DNA from: Streptomyces asoensis
Lineage (GTDB): Bacteria; Actinomycetota; Actinomycetes; Streptomycetales; Streptomycetaceae
DNA length: 64,000 bases
Assembly (NCBI RefSeq): GCF_013085465.1
Contig: NZ_CP049838.1
Location: 8,246,001-8,310,000 of the forward strand
Direction: 5' to 3'
A model generated the notes under the pieces. The model did no database searches. It saw only the letters and a program-made list of their open reading frames with translations, and had not been told where the DNA came from. The position numbers and the translations under genes were made by a program. Below, piece by piece: positions 25,748-33,792 of the stretch. How positions within the stretch are numbered: position 1 is the stretch's first letter; every line of letters begins with the position of its first letter.

Positions 25748-26445
25748 TCGAGGAACTGTTGCCGGAGTCGGTGGTGGCGGTGGAGGCCTTCGGCGAGGAG
25801 GGCGTCCGCGAGTTCGGGAACGCGCCCCTGTACCCGCAGGAGGAGGCGCTGGTGGCACGGGCGGTCGCCAAGCGCCGCCGCGAGTTCACCGTCGTACGCT
25901 CCTGTGCCCGGCGCGCCATGGAGAAGCTCGGCGTGCCCGCCCAGCCCGTGCTGCCCGGCGAGCGCGGCGCCCCGCAGTGGCCGGACGGCCTGACGGGCAG
26001 CATGACCCACTGCGAGGGCTACTGCGCGGCCGCCCTGGTCCGGGCCGCCGACCTGGCCTCCCTCGGCATCGACGCCGAACCCCACGAGCCCCTTCCCGAG
26101 GGCGTCCTGCCCGCCGTCGCCCTGCCCGCCGAGGTGGAGCGGCTCGGCAGGCTGGCCGCGGAGCGTCCCGAGGTGCACTGGGACCGGCTGCTGTTCAGTG
26201 CCAAGGAATCCGTCTACAAGGCGTGGTTCCCCCTCACCCGCAAGTGGCTGGACTTCAGCGAGGCGGACATCGACCTCACCCCCGCCACCGCCACCGGTCC
26301 TGCCGGGGGCTCGGACGGCGTCTTCCGCGCCCGGCTGCTCGTCCCCGGACCGGTCGTCGGCGGCCACCGGCTCGGGCACTTCGACGGCCGCTGGAGCGTC
26401 CGGCGGGGGCTGGTGGCCACGGCCGTCACCGTGCACCACGGCTGA
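25744..26445 (+). CDS. 4'-phosphopantetheinyl transferase, Sfp/EntD type
   Basis: 233 residues. The family motifs are visible: an N-terminal RRREFTVVRSCAR region, the magnesium-binding GIDAEPHEPLPEGVL, and FSAKESVYKAWFP, with the WDRLLFSAKES helix. The enzyme moves the phosphopantetheine arm from CoA to a serine of acyl- or peptidyl-carrier proteins in polyketide or non-ribosomal peptide synthesis. No carrier-protein gene lies in this window, so it probably serves clusters elsewhere. The GTG start is coupled to the upstream phosphoesterase. Confidence 0.92.
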   Translation: MIEELLPESVVAVEAFGEEGVREFGNAPLYPQEEALVARAVAKRRREFTVVRSCARRAMEKLGVPAQPVLPGERGAPQWPDGLTGSMTHCEGYCAAALVRAADLASLGIDAEPHEPLPEGVLPAVALPAEVERLGRLAAERPEVHWDRLLFSAKESVYKAWFPLTRKWLDFSEADIDLTPATATGPAGGSDGVFRARLLVPGPVVGGHRLGHFDGRWSVRRGLVATAVTVHHG

Positions 26446-26469
26446 GGCGGCGACCGCACCGCCCGGGGA

Positions 26470-26730
26470 TCACTGGCCCGGGCACCAGTGGTGCAGCAGC
26501 CGGAAGAACTCCTCCTCGTTGCCCGCCAGGCCCGCGGCGGCCAGGGCCTGTTCCGCCTCGGCCAGGACGGCGGGCGGGACCACCGGGGGCAGCCGGTCCT
26601 GCGGCGGACCGGGGGCGCCGACGCCCTCGCCGTCCCCCTCGTCGCCGAAGGCGGCACGTACGGTGTGCAGCAGCCTCAGGTAGGCCTGTACGGCGGTGCG
26701 CTCGCGGTCGGTCAGTACAGCAGTGGGCAT
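26470..26730 (-). CDS. Small acidic hypothetical protein
   Basis: 86 residues, preceded by GGGGAGAG at good spacing. The N-terminal helix (RERTAVQAYLRLLHTVRAAFG) and C-terminal helix (AEAEQALAAAGLAGNEEEFFRLLHHW) flank a Pro/Gly-rich middle. No known domain recognised. It is convergent with the PPTase and divergent from the alpha/beta hydrolase. Codon pattern is typical of the host. Confidence 0.7.
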   Translation of the reverse strand: MPTAVLTDRERTAVQAYLRLLHTVRAAFGDEGDGEGVGAPGPPQDRLPPVVPPAVLAEAEQALAAAGLAGNEEEFFRLLHHWCPGQ

Positions 26731-26969
26731 CGGTCGGCTCTCCCCGTGTCGGCGTCGTGTCCCCCGCGCCCGACGGCGCGTACGCCCCCGTGCGGCGGCG
26801 CATCCCCCAGCTTGCCGCCCACCACTGACAATCCGGCCTGACCCGACCTCGGTTCGCCCGCTTAGCGGAGGCGAAACCTCCTTGAAATCCCCTGGCCGAA
26901 AGGGGTTCTACGCTGAGGTGAAGGGCTTTCGGCGGACCGCCGGCGGCCAGGGGAACAGGAGGCGAGCGG

Positions 26970-28001
26970 GTGGTCGATGTCCCGCAGTGGCGCCCGGCGC
27001 GCGGCACCCGTCTGCGCACGGTGGGCGACGGAGAACTGGAGCTGCGTCACCGGGTCGTGCACGGCTACCGTCGTGCCTTCCGCATGGCCGGCGAGGGCCC
27101 GGCGCTGGTCCTCATCCACGGCATCGGCGACTCCTCGCAGACCTGGGCCGAACTGATCCCCGACCTCGCCCGCACCCACACCGTCATCGCCCCCGACCTC
27201 CTCGGCCACGGCGCCTCCGACAAGCCCCGTGCCGACTACTCGGTGGCCGCGTACGCCAACGGTCTGCGCGATCTGCTGAGTACGCTCGGCATCGAGTCGG
27301 CGACCCTGGTCGGGCACTCGCTGGGCGGGGGAGTGGCGATGCAGTTCGCCTACCAGTTCCCCGAGCGCACCGAACGGCTGATCCTCGTCAGCGCGGGCGG
27401 AGTCGGCCGCGAGGTCAACCCCGCCCTGCGGCTGGTCTCGCTGCCGGGCGCCCATCTGGCGCTGTCCGCGCTCCGGTTGCCGGGAGCGCGCTTCCAGGTC
27501 GGCCTCGCCGTCGGTCTGATGAAGCTGCTGGACACCGATCTCGGCCAGGACGCCCCCGATCTGCTCCACCTCGTCGACGCCCTGCCGGACGAGACCGCGC
27601 GCAACGCCTTCATCCGCACCCTGCGCGCCGTCGTCGACTGGCGCGGCCAGGTCGTGACCATGCTCGACCGCTGCTATCTGACGGCCGGCATGCCGACGAT
27701 GCTGCTGTGGGGCGACCGGGACAGCGTGGTGCCCGTGCGGCACGCGTACGGCGCCCACGAGGCGATGCCCGGCAGCCGGCTGGAGATCTTCGAGGGGGCC
27801 GGACACTTTCCGTTCCACAGCGACCCCGCCCGGTTCCGCGCGCTCGTCGAGGAGTTCACGCGTACCACCGCCCCGGCCGACTGGAGCCGCGACCACTGGC
27901 GCCGGCTCCTGCGCGAGGGCGGGCCCGGCACGGGGGCGACGGGTGCGCAGGACGGCACGGAACGGGACCTGCGCGGGGCGAGCGAGCGCAGCGCGACCTG
28001 A
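26970..28001 (+). CDS. Alpha/beta hydrolase
   Basis: 343 residues from GTG 26970 with AGGAGG eight bases upstream. The fold is clear: oxyanion HGIGDSS, nucleophile elbow GHSLGGG (Ser ~114), acid in LLWGDRDSVVP and His in FEGAGHFPFH. It could be an esterase, lipase or C-C hydrolase. The last ~40 residues are a disordered acidic/Gly tail. It stands alone, with no coupling to neighbours. Substrate unknown. Confidence 0.9.
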   Translation: MVDVPQWRPARGTRLRTVGDGELELRHRVVHGYRRAFRMAGEGPALVLIHGIGDSSQTWAELIPDLARTHTVIAPDLLGHGASDKPRADYSVAAYANGLRDLLSTLGIESATLVGHSLGGGVAMQFAYQFPERTERLILVSAGGVGREVNPALRLVSLPGAHLALSALRLPGARFQVGLAVGLMKLLDTDLGQDAPDLLHLVDALPDETARNAFIRTLRAVVDWRGQVVTMLDRCYLTAGMPTMLLWGDRDSVVPVRHAYGAHEAMPGSRLEIFEGAGHFPFHSDPARFRALVEEFTRTTAPADWSRDHWRRLLREGGPGTGATGAQDGTERDLRGASERSAT

Positions 28002-28050
28002 CGGCCGTACGAACAGGCCCGGAAGGCGGTGGTCGGCCGGGAACGCGGTC

Positions 28051-28593
28051 CTACGGCCCCAGATAGCCCAGCGACGCCTCGATGCGGCCGGCCAGGTGGT
28101 CCCGCTGGCCCCGTTCCCGCGGCGACGAACCCGGCAGCCAGGTCCGGCACTTGCTGGCCAGCAGCAGGCCGAAGCTCTCGGCCTCCCTCTCGTCGGTCAG
28201 GTCGAAACGGGTGCGCGCGGCGACGCTGCGCACCGTCGCCTGGAGATCCGCCCCGTCGCTGAGTAAACGGGCCGCGACCGCGGCGCCCTCGACGTGGTGG
28301 CCGCAGTGGCCCGCCTTCATGTGCCACAGCTCGTGGCCCAGGATCACCAACTGGTGCTCAGGCGCGGTGCGTTCCTCGATGACGACGAGGTCCTGGTCGG
28401 CCATGTCGAGCCACAGCCCGCTGGCCGTGTCTGCCGGGAAGGAGGCCATGCGGAAGTGCACGGGGCGGCCGCGCCGTCTGCTCATCCCGTCGCACAGGGC
28501 GGTGTACAGGTCGGCCGGCACGGCGGGCGCCGGCAGGGTCAGTTCCGCGACCAACTCGCCGCTGAGACGGCGCATTTCCCTGGCGATGCTCAC
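28051..28593 (-). CDS. ImmA/IrrE-like zinc peptidase partner of the XRE regulator
   Basis: 180 residues from GTG 28593, chosen for the GGGGGAG site five bases upstream; a GTG at 28611 overlapping the regulator stop is the alternative. The zinc motif LGHELWHMKAGH (HExxH) is near residue 97, with a downstream acidic cluster (TDEREAESFG) offering the third ligand, as in ImmA/IrrE proteins. Such proteases cleave a partner repressor or act as toxin-like regulators. It is read directly after the XRE gene, so the pair probably forms one functional unit. Confidence 0.8.
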   Translation of the reverse strand: MSIAREMRRLSGELVAELTLPAPAVPADLYTALCDGMSRRRGRPVHFRMASFPADTASGLWLDMADQDLVVIEERTAPEHQLVILGHELWHMKAGHCGHHVEGAAVAARLLSDGADLQATVRSVAARTRFDLTDEREAESFGLLLASKCRTWLPGSSPRERGQRDHLAGRIEASLGYLGP

Positions 28594-28607
28594 AGTTCTC
28601 CCCCGGA

Positions 28608-29261
28608 TCACGACTCGGGCCGCTTCACGCTCTCCAGAAGCATGTCCAGCCACTCGGCGACCTTGTCGCGGTGCTGGTCGGTGGGCAGCTGGGCGGCCCG
28701 CCACGCGATCCCGCGCACGCCGTGGTCCTGGAGCAGCCGCTCCAGGGGGTCCTCGGCGGCCGCGGCCGCCTCCCGCGCGGCGAGCTTCTGGAGCAGCTCC
28801 TGCTCGATGTGCTGGAGGGCTCCCGCGAGCGCCTCCGGGTCCTCGGCCGTGAGGAAGCCGGCGTGCACCCGGAAGAAGCGCTGGAGGGCGTCGCAGTGCT
28901 CCATCGTGGGCCGTCGGTCGCCGTTGATGAGGGCGCCCGCCTGCTGGCGCGACATGCCGGCGCCGTCGGCGATCTCCTGCTGGGTGTGCTTACGGCCGTT
29001 CGGCTTGAGCCGGGTGCGGCGCAGCAGGTCCAGGCGCTGGAGGAAGCGGGCCTGCACATCGGGCTCACCGGCGGGCCGGCCGCTCAGCAGGGCCTTGACC
29101 ACCGACTCCGGGACACCGGAGGCGACGGACAGCCGCCCGGTGCCGAAGACCTCCGCGTGCGGCACGCCGAGCCGGTCGGCGAGCGCGGCGACACGGGCGA
29201 CGACGGCCGACATCAGCACCGTCGCCGCGGCGCCCGGAACCTCGAAGCCATCCTCCGACAC
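28608..29261 (-). CDS. XRE-family helix-turn-helix regulator
   Basis: 217 residues from GTG 29261 (AGGAGA seven bases upstream; a GTG at 29285 would add eight residues without a site). The Cro/CI-type helix-turn-helix lies in the middle (KHTQQEIADGAGMSRQQAGALINGDRRPT, about residues 90-120), preceded by ~85 residues with a second, possibly degenerate DNA-binding region (FGTGRLSVASGVPESVVKALLSG). The C-terminal half is helical. It is coupled to the zinc peptidase downstream. Possibly an autoregulated repressor inactivated by its partner. Confidence 0.85.
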   Translation of the reverse strand: MSEDGFEVPGAAATVLMSAVVARVAALADRLGVPHAEVFGTGRLSVASGVPESVVKALLSGRPAGEPDVQARFLQRLDLLRRTRLKPNGRKHTQQEIADGAGMSRQQAGALINGDRRPTMEHCDALQRFFRVHAGFLTAEDPEALAGALQHIEQELLQKLAAREAAAAAEDPLERLLQDHGVRGIAWRAAQLPTDQHRDKVAEWLDMLLESVKRPES

Positions 29262-29428
29262 CGACAGGTCTCCTAGGTCTCTCACGTCCCTCTCACAGGC
29301 ACACGATCACCAAAACGGACGGTCGCCGTGAACTGCGTGGAGAGTAGCCGGTCTTTCGAACTCACATCCAGGTCTCGCCACAACTGTGGCCAATTTCAGC
29401 CGTCAACCAGCACGGAATGCCACGATAG

Positions 29429-29458
29429 TTGACACCGCTCGCGTCGGGGCAGCAGGAT
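29429..29458 (+). promoter_or_regulatory. Predicted promoter of the MmyB-like gene
   Basis: TTGACA at 29429-29434 and CAGGAT at 29453-29458 are separated by 18 bases, close to the Streptomyces housekeeping consensus. GTCAAC (29402-29407) and GTTGAC (29428-29433) form a 6-bp inverted repeat overlapping the -35. Predicted start near 29465, a leader of about 40 bases. Confidence 0.6.
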
Positions 29459-29504
29459 CGGGGCGCCGCGTGAAGGCCGCATAGGCAAGAGGGGTGACCT
29501 CCCG

Positions 29505-30173
29505 ATGGCATATCAGGCAGGAGGGCAGCGGTCCGCACCGCGGCCCGTCCCCGAGAGTCTCGAGGCCCAGGCGTACCTGCACGACTACGCCACATACCTG
29601 GAGGCCGTCCCTTTCCCGTCCGTCGTCCTCGACCACCGCTGGGACGTCGTTCTCTCCAACGACGCTTTCGCGTCACTTTTCCGGGAGGTGGGCCCGCATC
29701 CGACGGCCCTGCCCGGCGACAACTTCCTCCGTTTCGTCCTCTTCCATCCCGACGCCCCCTCGGTCCTCGGTGACCACGAGGCCGGCTGGTGCCTGCCGAT
29801 GCTCGCCCGGTTCGCCGCGGCCGTGGAGCGGCACGGTCACGACCACGGGCTCCAGGCGATCCGCCGCGACATCGCCCAGGATCCGATCATGGAGGCCGCC
29901 TACCGCCACGGGCTGCCGCACTGGATCCGCGCGGTCGGCGAGGAGGCCGTCGAGCACGACGGGGCGGTCCGGCCCCTTCTGCATCCCGACCCGCGCTGGG
30001 GCGCCACGGAGTGCCGCATCGTCGGCGACACCCCCAGGACTCTGCACGACATGGGATACACCCGGCTGACGATGGTGCTGCGGTCCACCCGCCCGGCCCC
30101 CGTGCCCCGCAGGACACGCGGCGCGCGCCGTACCGCGAGCCACCTCAGCGTGGTCCCGGCCCCCGAGGCCTGA
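29505..30173 (+). CDS. MmyB-like ligand-binding (PAS-like) protein without helix-turn-helix
   Basis: 222 residues. From YLHDYATYLEAVPFPSVVLDHRWDVVLSNDAFASLF onwards it matches the MmyB-like ligand-binding domain normally found at the C-terminus of Streptomyces XRE regulators, down to the final GYTRLTMVLRS strand. Here the DNA-binding N-terminus is absent: only ~20 residues precede the domain. An AGGGGTG site precedes the ATG. It diverges from the XRE/peptidase pair, raising the idea that it senses a ligand for that regulator. The role is inferred. Confidence 0.75.
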   Translation: MAYQAGGQRSAPRPVPESLEAQAYLHDYATYLEAVPFPSVVLDHRWDVVLSNDAFASLFREVGPHPTALPGDNFLRFVLFHPDAPSVLGDHEAGWCLPMLARFAAAVERHGHDHGLQAIRRDIAQDPIMEAAYRHGLPHWIRAVGEEAVEHDGAVRPLLHPDPRWGATECRIVGDTPRTLHDMGYTRLTMVLRSTRPAPVPRRTRGARRTASHLSVVPAPEA

Positions 30174-30180
30174 CCGGGCA

Positions 30181-30205
30181 CCGTCGGCGTTCAGGTCGCC
30201 GACGG
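30181..30205. terminator. Hairpin between convergent genes
   Basis: Nine-bp perfect stem (CCGTCGGCG/CGCCGACGG) with a 7-base loop, placed between the MmyB-like stop and the ABC ATPase stop. No T-run. Confidence 0.65.
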
Positions 30206-30231
30206 CGCCCTGGTCGGCACCGCGCGCACGT

Positions 30232-31053
30232 TCAGTGCGGTGGAACAACGTCCGACTTCGTGAGGCGGTCCACGGGAGTGCCGCGCTTCGCCGCCTGGAT
30301 CTGCTCGTACACATGGGTCCGCAGTTCCGCGAAGCGCGGGGCCACCCGCGTGTGCAACTGGTCGCGCTCCGCCGGGAGATCGACCTTCAGCTGTTCCCGG
30401 ACGACCGTCGGCGAGGCGGACAGGACGACGACCCGCTCGCCGAGGTAGACGGCCTCGTCGATGTCGTGCGTGACGAACAGGATGGTGATCCCGCGCTCCC
30501 GCCAGAGTCCCCGGACCAGGTCCTCCAGGTCGGCGCGGGTCTGCGCGTCCACGGCGGCGAACGGCTCGTCCATCAGCAGGACCCGGGGCTCGTAGGCGAG
30601 CGCCCGGGCGATCGCCACCCGCTGCTGCATCCCGCCCGACAGCTGCCACGGGTACGCGGAGAGCGCGTCCTCCAGGCCGACCGAGCGCAGGGCGTCCGCG
30701 ACCAGCTCCCGCCGTCGGCCTTTGGGCAACCCCTTCTGCTTCAGCGGCAGTTCGACGTTCTCGCCGACCCGCATCCACGGGAAGAGGCTCCGCCCGTACT
30801 CCTGGAAGACGAACGCCATGTCCGGCGGCGGCCCGGTCACCCTGCGTCCCTCCAGGAGCACTTCGCCGGAGGTCGGTGTGAGCAGCCCGGCCATGCACTT
30901 CAGCAGGGTCGTCTTGCCGCAGCCCGACGGGCCGACGAGACACACGAGTTCACCCGCCTCGACGGTGAAGGTGAGGTCGCGCACCGCCTCGACCCGGCGC
31001 CCGGACCCCTCGTAGACCTTCCGCAGGCCGGACACTGCAAGACGCGGGTGCAT
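30232..31053 (-). CDS. ABC transporter ATPase, nitrate/sulfonate/taurine type
   Basis: 273 residues. Walker A GPSGCGKTTLL (~48), Q-loop VFQEYGRSLFPWM, signature LSGGMQQRVAIARAL, Walker B VLLMDEPFAAVD and H-loop FVTHDIDEA are all intact. The fold is the SsuB/TauB group. It powers the two permeases encoded just upstream. Start ATG 31053 is preceded by AAAGGG; an in-frame extension upstream is not supported. Last gene of the long minus-strand operon. Confidence 0.92.
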   Translation of the reverse strand: MHPRLAVSGLRKVYEGSGRRVEAVRDLTFTVEAGELVCLVGPSGCGKTTLLKCMAGLLTPTSGEVLLEGRRVTGPPPDMAFVFQEYGRSLFPWMRVGENVELPLKQKGLPKGRRRELVADALRSVGLEDALSAYPWQLSGGMQQRVAIARALAYEPRVLLMDEPFAAVDAQTRADLEDLVRGLWRERGITILFVTHDIDEAVYLGERVVVLSASPTVVREQLKVDLPAERDQLHTRVAPRFAELRTHVYEQIQAAKRGTPVDRLTKSDVVPPH

Positions 31054-31073
31054 GGAACGCCCTTTCGCGAGGG

Positions 31074-31892
31074 TCACGGGGACCGCCGGGTGGATGCGCG
31101 CAGACCGTGGTACCAGCCGAGCACCCGACGCTCGACGACCTGGAAGAGCACCGACAGGACGAAGCCCAGGAGACCGAGCACCAGGATCGCGGTCCACATG
31201 TCGGGGATGGCGAAACCCCGTTGGAACTGCACGATGGTGAAGCCGAGCCCGTTGCTCGCGGCGAACATCTCGCTGATGACCATCAGGATGATGCCGATCG
31301 ACAGCGCCTGGCGCAGTCCCGCGAAGATCTGCGGGCTCGCCGACGGCAGCACCACGCTGCGCAACCGGGCGACACCCGAGATGCCGTACGCCCGCGCCGT
31401 CTCCGCCATCACCGGGTCCACCGCCCGTACGCCCTCAACCGTGTTGAGCAGGACCGGCCACACACATCCGCTCGCGATCACGACGACCTTCATGGTGTCG
31501 CCGATGCCCGCGAACAGCATGATGACCGGCACCAGGACGGGCGGCGGCACCGCCCGCAGGAACTCCAGGACCGGCTCGCACACCGCCCGCACCCGGCGGT
31601 AGGAGCCGATGACGGTGCCGAGCGCGATCCCGACGACGGCCGCCGTCGCGTAACCGCCGAGGAGCCGCAGCACGCTCGGCCGCACATCCGCGCGCAGCCG
31701 CTCTCCCGTCCACACGTCGGGGAAGGCCTCCAGGATCGTCCGCAGCGGCGGCCAGTACACGTTCGTACTGCCGTCGGACGCCACCCACCACGCGGTGACC
31801 AGCACGGCCGGCAGAGCGAGCGTGAAGAGCAGCCGCAGCAGGACACGCCGCCAGACTCCCGACCCCGCTCGGACAGGGGATGTGCCGGTCAC
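31074..31892 (-). CDS. ABC permease, SsuC/TauC type (second)
   Basis: 272 residues with about six spans beginning LLLRLLFTLALPAVLVTAWW. The cytoplasmic EAA loop reads ETARAYGISGVARLRSVVLPSASP. Its GTG start overlaps the stop of the first permease gene (GTGA). With two different permeases the importer channel is likely a heterodimer, less common than the homodimeric SsuC/TauC arrangement. Confidence 0.9.
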   Translation of the reverse strand: MTGTSPVRAGSGVWRRVLLRLLFTLALPAVLVTAWWVASDGSTNVYWPPLRTILEAFPDVWTGERLRADVRPSVLRLLGGYATAAVVGIALGTVIGSYRRVRAVCEPVLEFLRAVPPPVLVPVIMLFAGIGDTMKVVVIASGCVWPVLLNTVEGVRAVDPVMAETARAYGISGVARLRSVVLPSASPQIFAGLRQALSIGIILMVISEMFAASNGLGFTIVQFQRGFAIPDMWTAILVLGLLGFVLSVLFQVVERRVLGWYHGLRASTRRSP

Positions 31893-32662
31893 AGCGCCAC
31901 CTCCCCGCGCACCGACTGGTGCCAGGCCAGCGCGCGCCGCTCCACCGTCCGGGCGCCCACGTTGATCAGCAGCCCCAGCACCCCGGTGACCACGATCAGG
32001 GCGTACATCTCGGGCACCGCCTGCGAGGTCTGCGCGACCGCGATCCGCGCGCCCAACCCCGGTGCCCCGATGACCAGTTCGGCGGTGATGACGAGGATCA
32101 GCGCGACGGCCGCGGCGAGCCGCACGCCGGTCATGACGTACGGCAGCGCGGTCGGCCACAGCACATGCCGGACCCGCGCCCAGGTGCCGAGCCCGTAGGA
32201 GCGCGCGGTCTCCTCGGCGACCGGGTCGACGTCCTGCACGCCGTACAGGACCTGGATCAGGATCTGCCAGAAGGAGGCGTAGACGACCAGCAGCAGGACC
32301 GAGCGCAGTTCGGTGCCGTACAGCAGCACGGCGAGGGGGATCAGGGCGACCGACGGGATCGGGCGCAGGAACTCGATGGTCGAGGCCGTCGCCTCGCGCA
32401 GGTGCGGGACGACCGAGACGATCACGCCGACCACGATCCCGGCGCCCACCGCGATCGCCAGACCGAGGGCCCAGCCGGTGAGGGTGTCGCCGAGCGCCGT
32501 CCAGAAGGCGGAGTCGGCGAGTTCGTCGCCCAGCGCGTCGGCGATGCGGCTGGTCGGCGGGAAGTAGGCCTCCTTGACCAGCCCGAGCCGCGGCACCGCC
32601 TCGCCCAGGGCGAGGAAGGCCGCGAGTCCGGCCGTACCGAGTGCGAGGTTCGCGCCTCTCAC
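31889..32662 (-). CDS. ABC permease, SsuC/TauC type (first)
   Basis: 257 residues, GTG start overlapping the binding-protein stop (GTGA). Membrane spans include LALGTAGLAAFLALGEAVP and ALGLAIAVGAGIVVGVIVSVV. The EAA loop is ETARSYGLGTWARVRHVLWPTALP. Partner of the following permease; both show the BPD_transp_1 fold. Substrate is set by the binding protein and is unknown. Confidence 0.9.
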   Translation of the reverse strand: MRGANLALGTAGLAAFLALGEAVPRLGLVKEAYFPPTSRIADALGDELADSAFWTALGDTLTGWALGLAIAVGAGIVVGVIVSVVPHLREATASTIEFLRPIPSVALIPLAVLLYGTELRSVLLLVVYASFWQILIQVLYGVQDVDPVAEETARSYGLGTWARVRHVLWPTALPYVMTGVRLAAAVALILVITAELVIGAPGLGARIAVAQTSQAVPEMYALIVVTGVLGLLINVGARTVERRALAWHQSVRGEVAL

Positions 32663-33630
32663 GGCAGCAGCTTCTCCAGGTCCGGGGTCGACTTGAAGAG
32701 CTTGTCCTGCTCGCCCAGCTTCTCCAGCGCCTCGATCGACGAACGGTCGGCCTCGGCGGGCCACTTGGGCAGCGTCACCTGTGCCAGCACCGACGTCGGG
32801 ATCTTGGTGTAGGTGGTGACGATCCCGCGGACCTCGTCCGGGTGCGCGTCGGCGTAGGCGAGGGACTCCGCGGTGGCCTCCTGGAACTTCTTCACCACGT
32901 CCGGGTTCTTCTGCGCGTACTGCGTGGAGGTGAAGTACATGGCGACGGTGAGGTTCGGCGCCACGTCCACCAGCGGCGAGGCGATCTCCACACCGCCCTG
33001 GCTCTTGACGGTCGCCAGGGCCGGTTCGACGACCATCGCCGCGTCGATCTGCCCGCTGTCCAGGGCGGCGGGCATCTGGTCGAAGGCAAGCTCGACGAAC
33101 TTCACCCGGTCCGGGTCGCCGCCCGCCTTGCGCACCGACTCGCGCACCGCGGTCTCGTTGATGTTCTTCAGGGTGTTGATGGCGACCTTCTTGCCCTCGA
33201 GGTCCTTCGCGGACGTGAGCGGGCTGCCCTTCTTCACCGTGATCGCGCCGAAGTCCTTGCCCTGCACGCCCGTTGAGGCGATACCGTTCGAAACGGCCTG
33301 CACGGGCACGCTGTTGGACTGCGCGACCATCAGGGAGGTCATGTTGCTGAAGCCGAACTGGAACTGGCCGCTGACGACTCCGGGCACGATCGCCGCGCCG
33401 CCCTGCGCGGTGGTGATCGACAGCTTCAGGCCGTGCTTCTCGTAGAAGCCCTGCTTCACGCCCAGATAGACGGGCGCCACGTCGACGATGGGGATGAGTC
33501 CGAGTTTGACGGTCGTGGTGCCTGTGGACGACGAACTCCCGGTGGACGTACCGGAGTCGTCGGACGAGCCACAGGCCGCCGTGACGAGCAGGAAGGTGCC
33601 GGCCGCGAGACCGGCGAGCAGACGACGCAA
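32659..33630 (-). CDS. ABC substrate-binding lipoprotein, NMT1/SsuA type
   Basis: 323 residues from TTG 33630, chosen because AGGAGGAG sits right upstream; a GTG at 33675 gives a longer but unsupported start. Signal LRRLLAGLAAGTFLLVTAAC with lipobox, then a Ser/Thr-rich linker. The mature fold (KLGLIPIVDVAPVYLGVKQGFY ... ITTAQGGAAIVPGVVSGQFQFGFSN) is the NMT1/SsuA family binding small organic anions or heterocycles such as sulfonates, nitrate or thiamine precursors. It is coupled by overlap to the permeases and follows the oxygenase genes, so it likely imports the oxygenase substrate. Confidence 0.88.
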   Translation of the reverse strand: MRRLLAGLAAGTFLLVTAACGSSDDSGTSTGSSSSTGTTTVKLGLIPIVDVAPVYLGVKQGFYEKHGLKLSITTAQGGAAIVPGVVSGQFQFGFSNMTSLMVAQSNSVPVQAVSNGIASTGVQGKDFGAITVKKGSPLTSAKDLEGKKVAINTLKNINETAVRESVRKAGGDPDRVKFVELAFDQMPAALDSGQIDAAMVVEPALATVKSQGGVEIASPLVDVAPNLTVAMYFTSTQYAQKNPDVVKKFQEATAESLAYADAHPDEVRGIVTTYTKIPTSVLAQVTLPKWPAEADRSSIEALEKLGEQDKLFKSTPDLEKLLP

Positions 33631-33707
33631 GGCTCCTCCTGTGCAGACAACGGTGTTCCGACAGGCTGTGCGCACACCGCACAGTAGTGCTCAACTGGCG
33701 TGCAGGG

Positions 33708-33737
33708 AACGTAGAGCCCGCCGTCCGACGGGGTCAA
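33708..33737 (-). promoter_or_regulatory. Internal promoter before the ABC importer genes
   Basis: Minus strand TTGACC (33737-33732), 18-base spacer, TACGTT (33713-33708). Start near 33701, leader about 70 bases, containing the palindrome TGTGCGCACA (33667-33676). It suggests that the importer can be transcribed separately from the oxygenase. Confidence 0.6.
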
Positions 33738-33792
33738 TGGTTTTGGCTGACGAAATTGTTGACAGTCGGGCGCCGGCGGCCCGCCCCTCGGA

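Noticed and set aside
26462-26500. Terminator between PPTase and the small minus-strand gene
   Set aside because: A GCCCGGG/CCCGGGC pair exists, but it overlaps the small gene's 3' end and has no tail, so the call is too weak.
29261-29285. Extension of the XRE regulator to GTG 29285
   Set aside because: It would add eight residues overlapping the AGGAGA site that serves GTG 29261.
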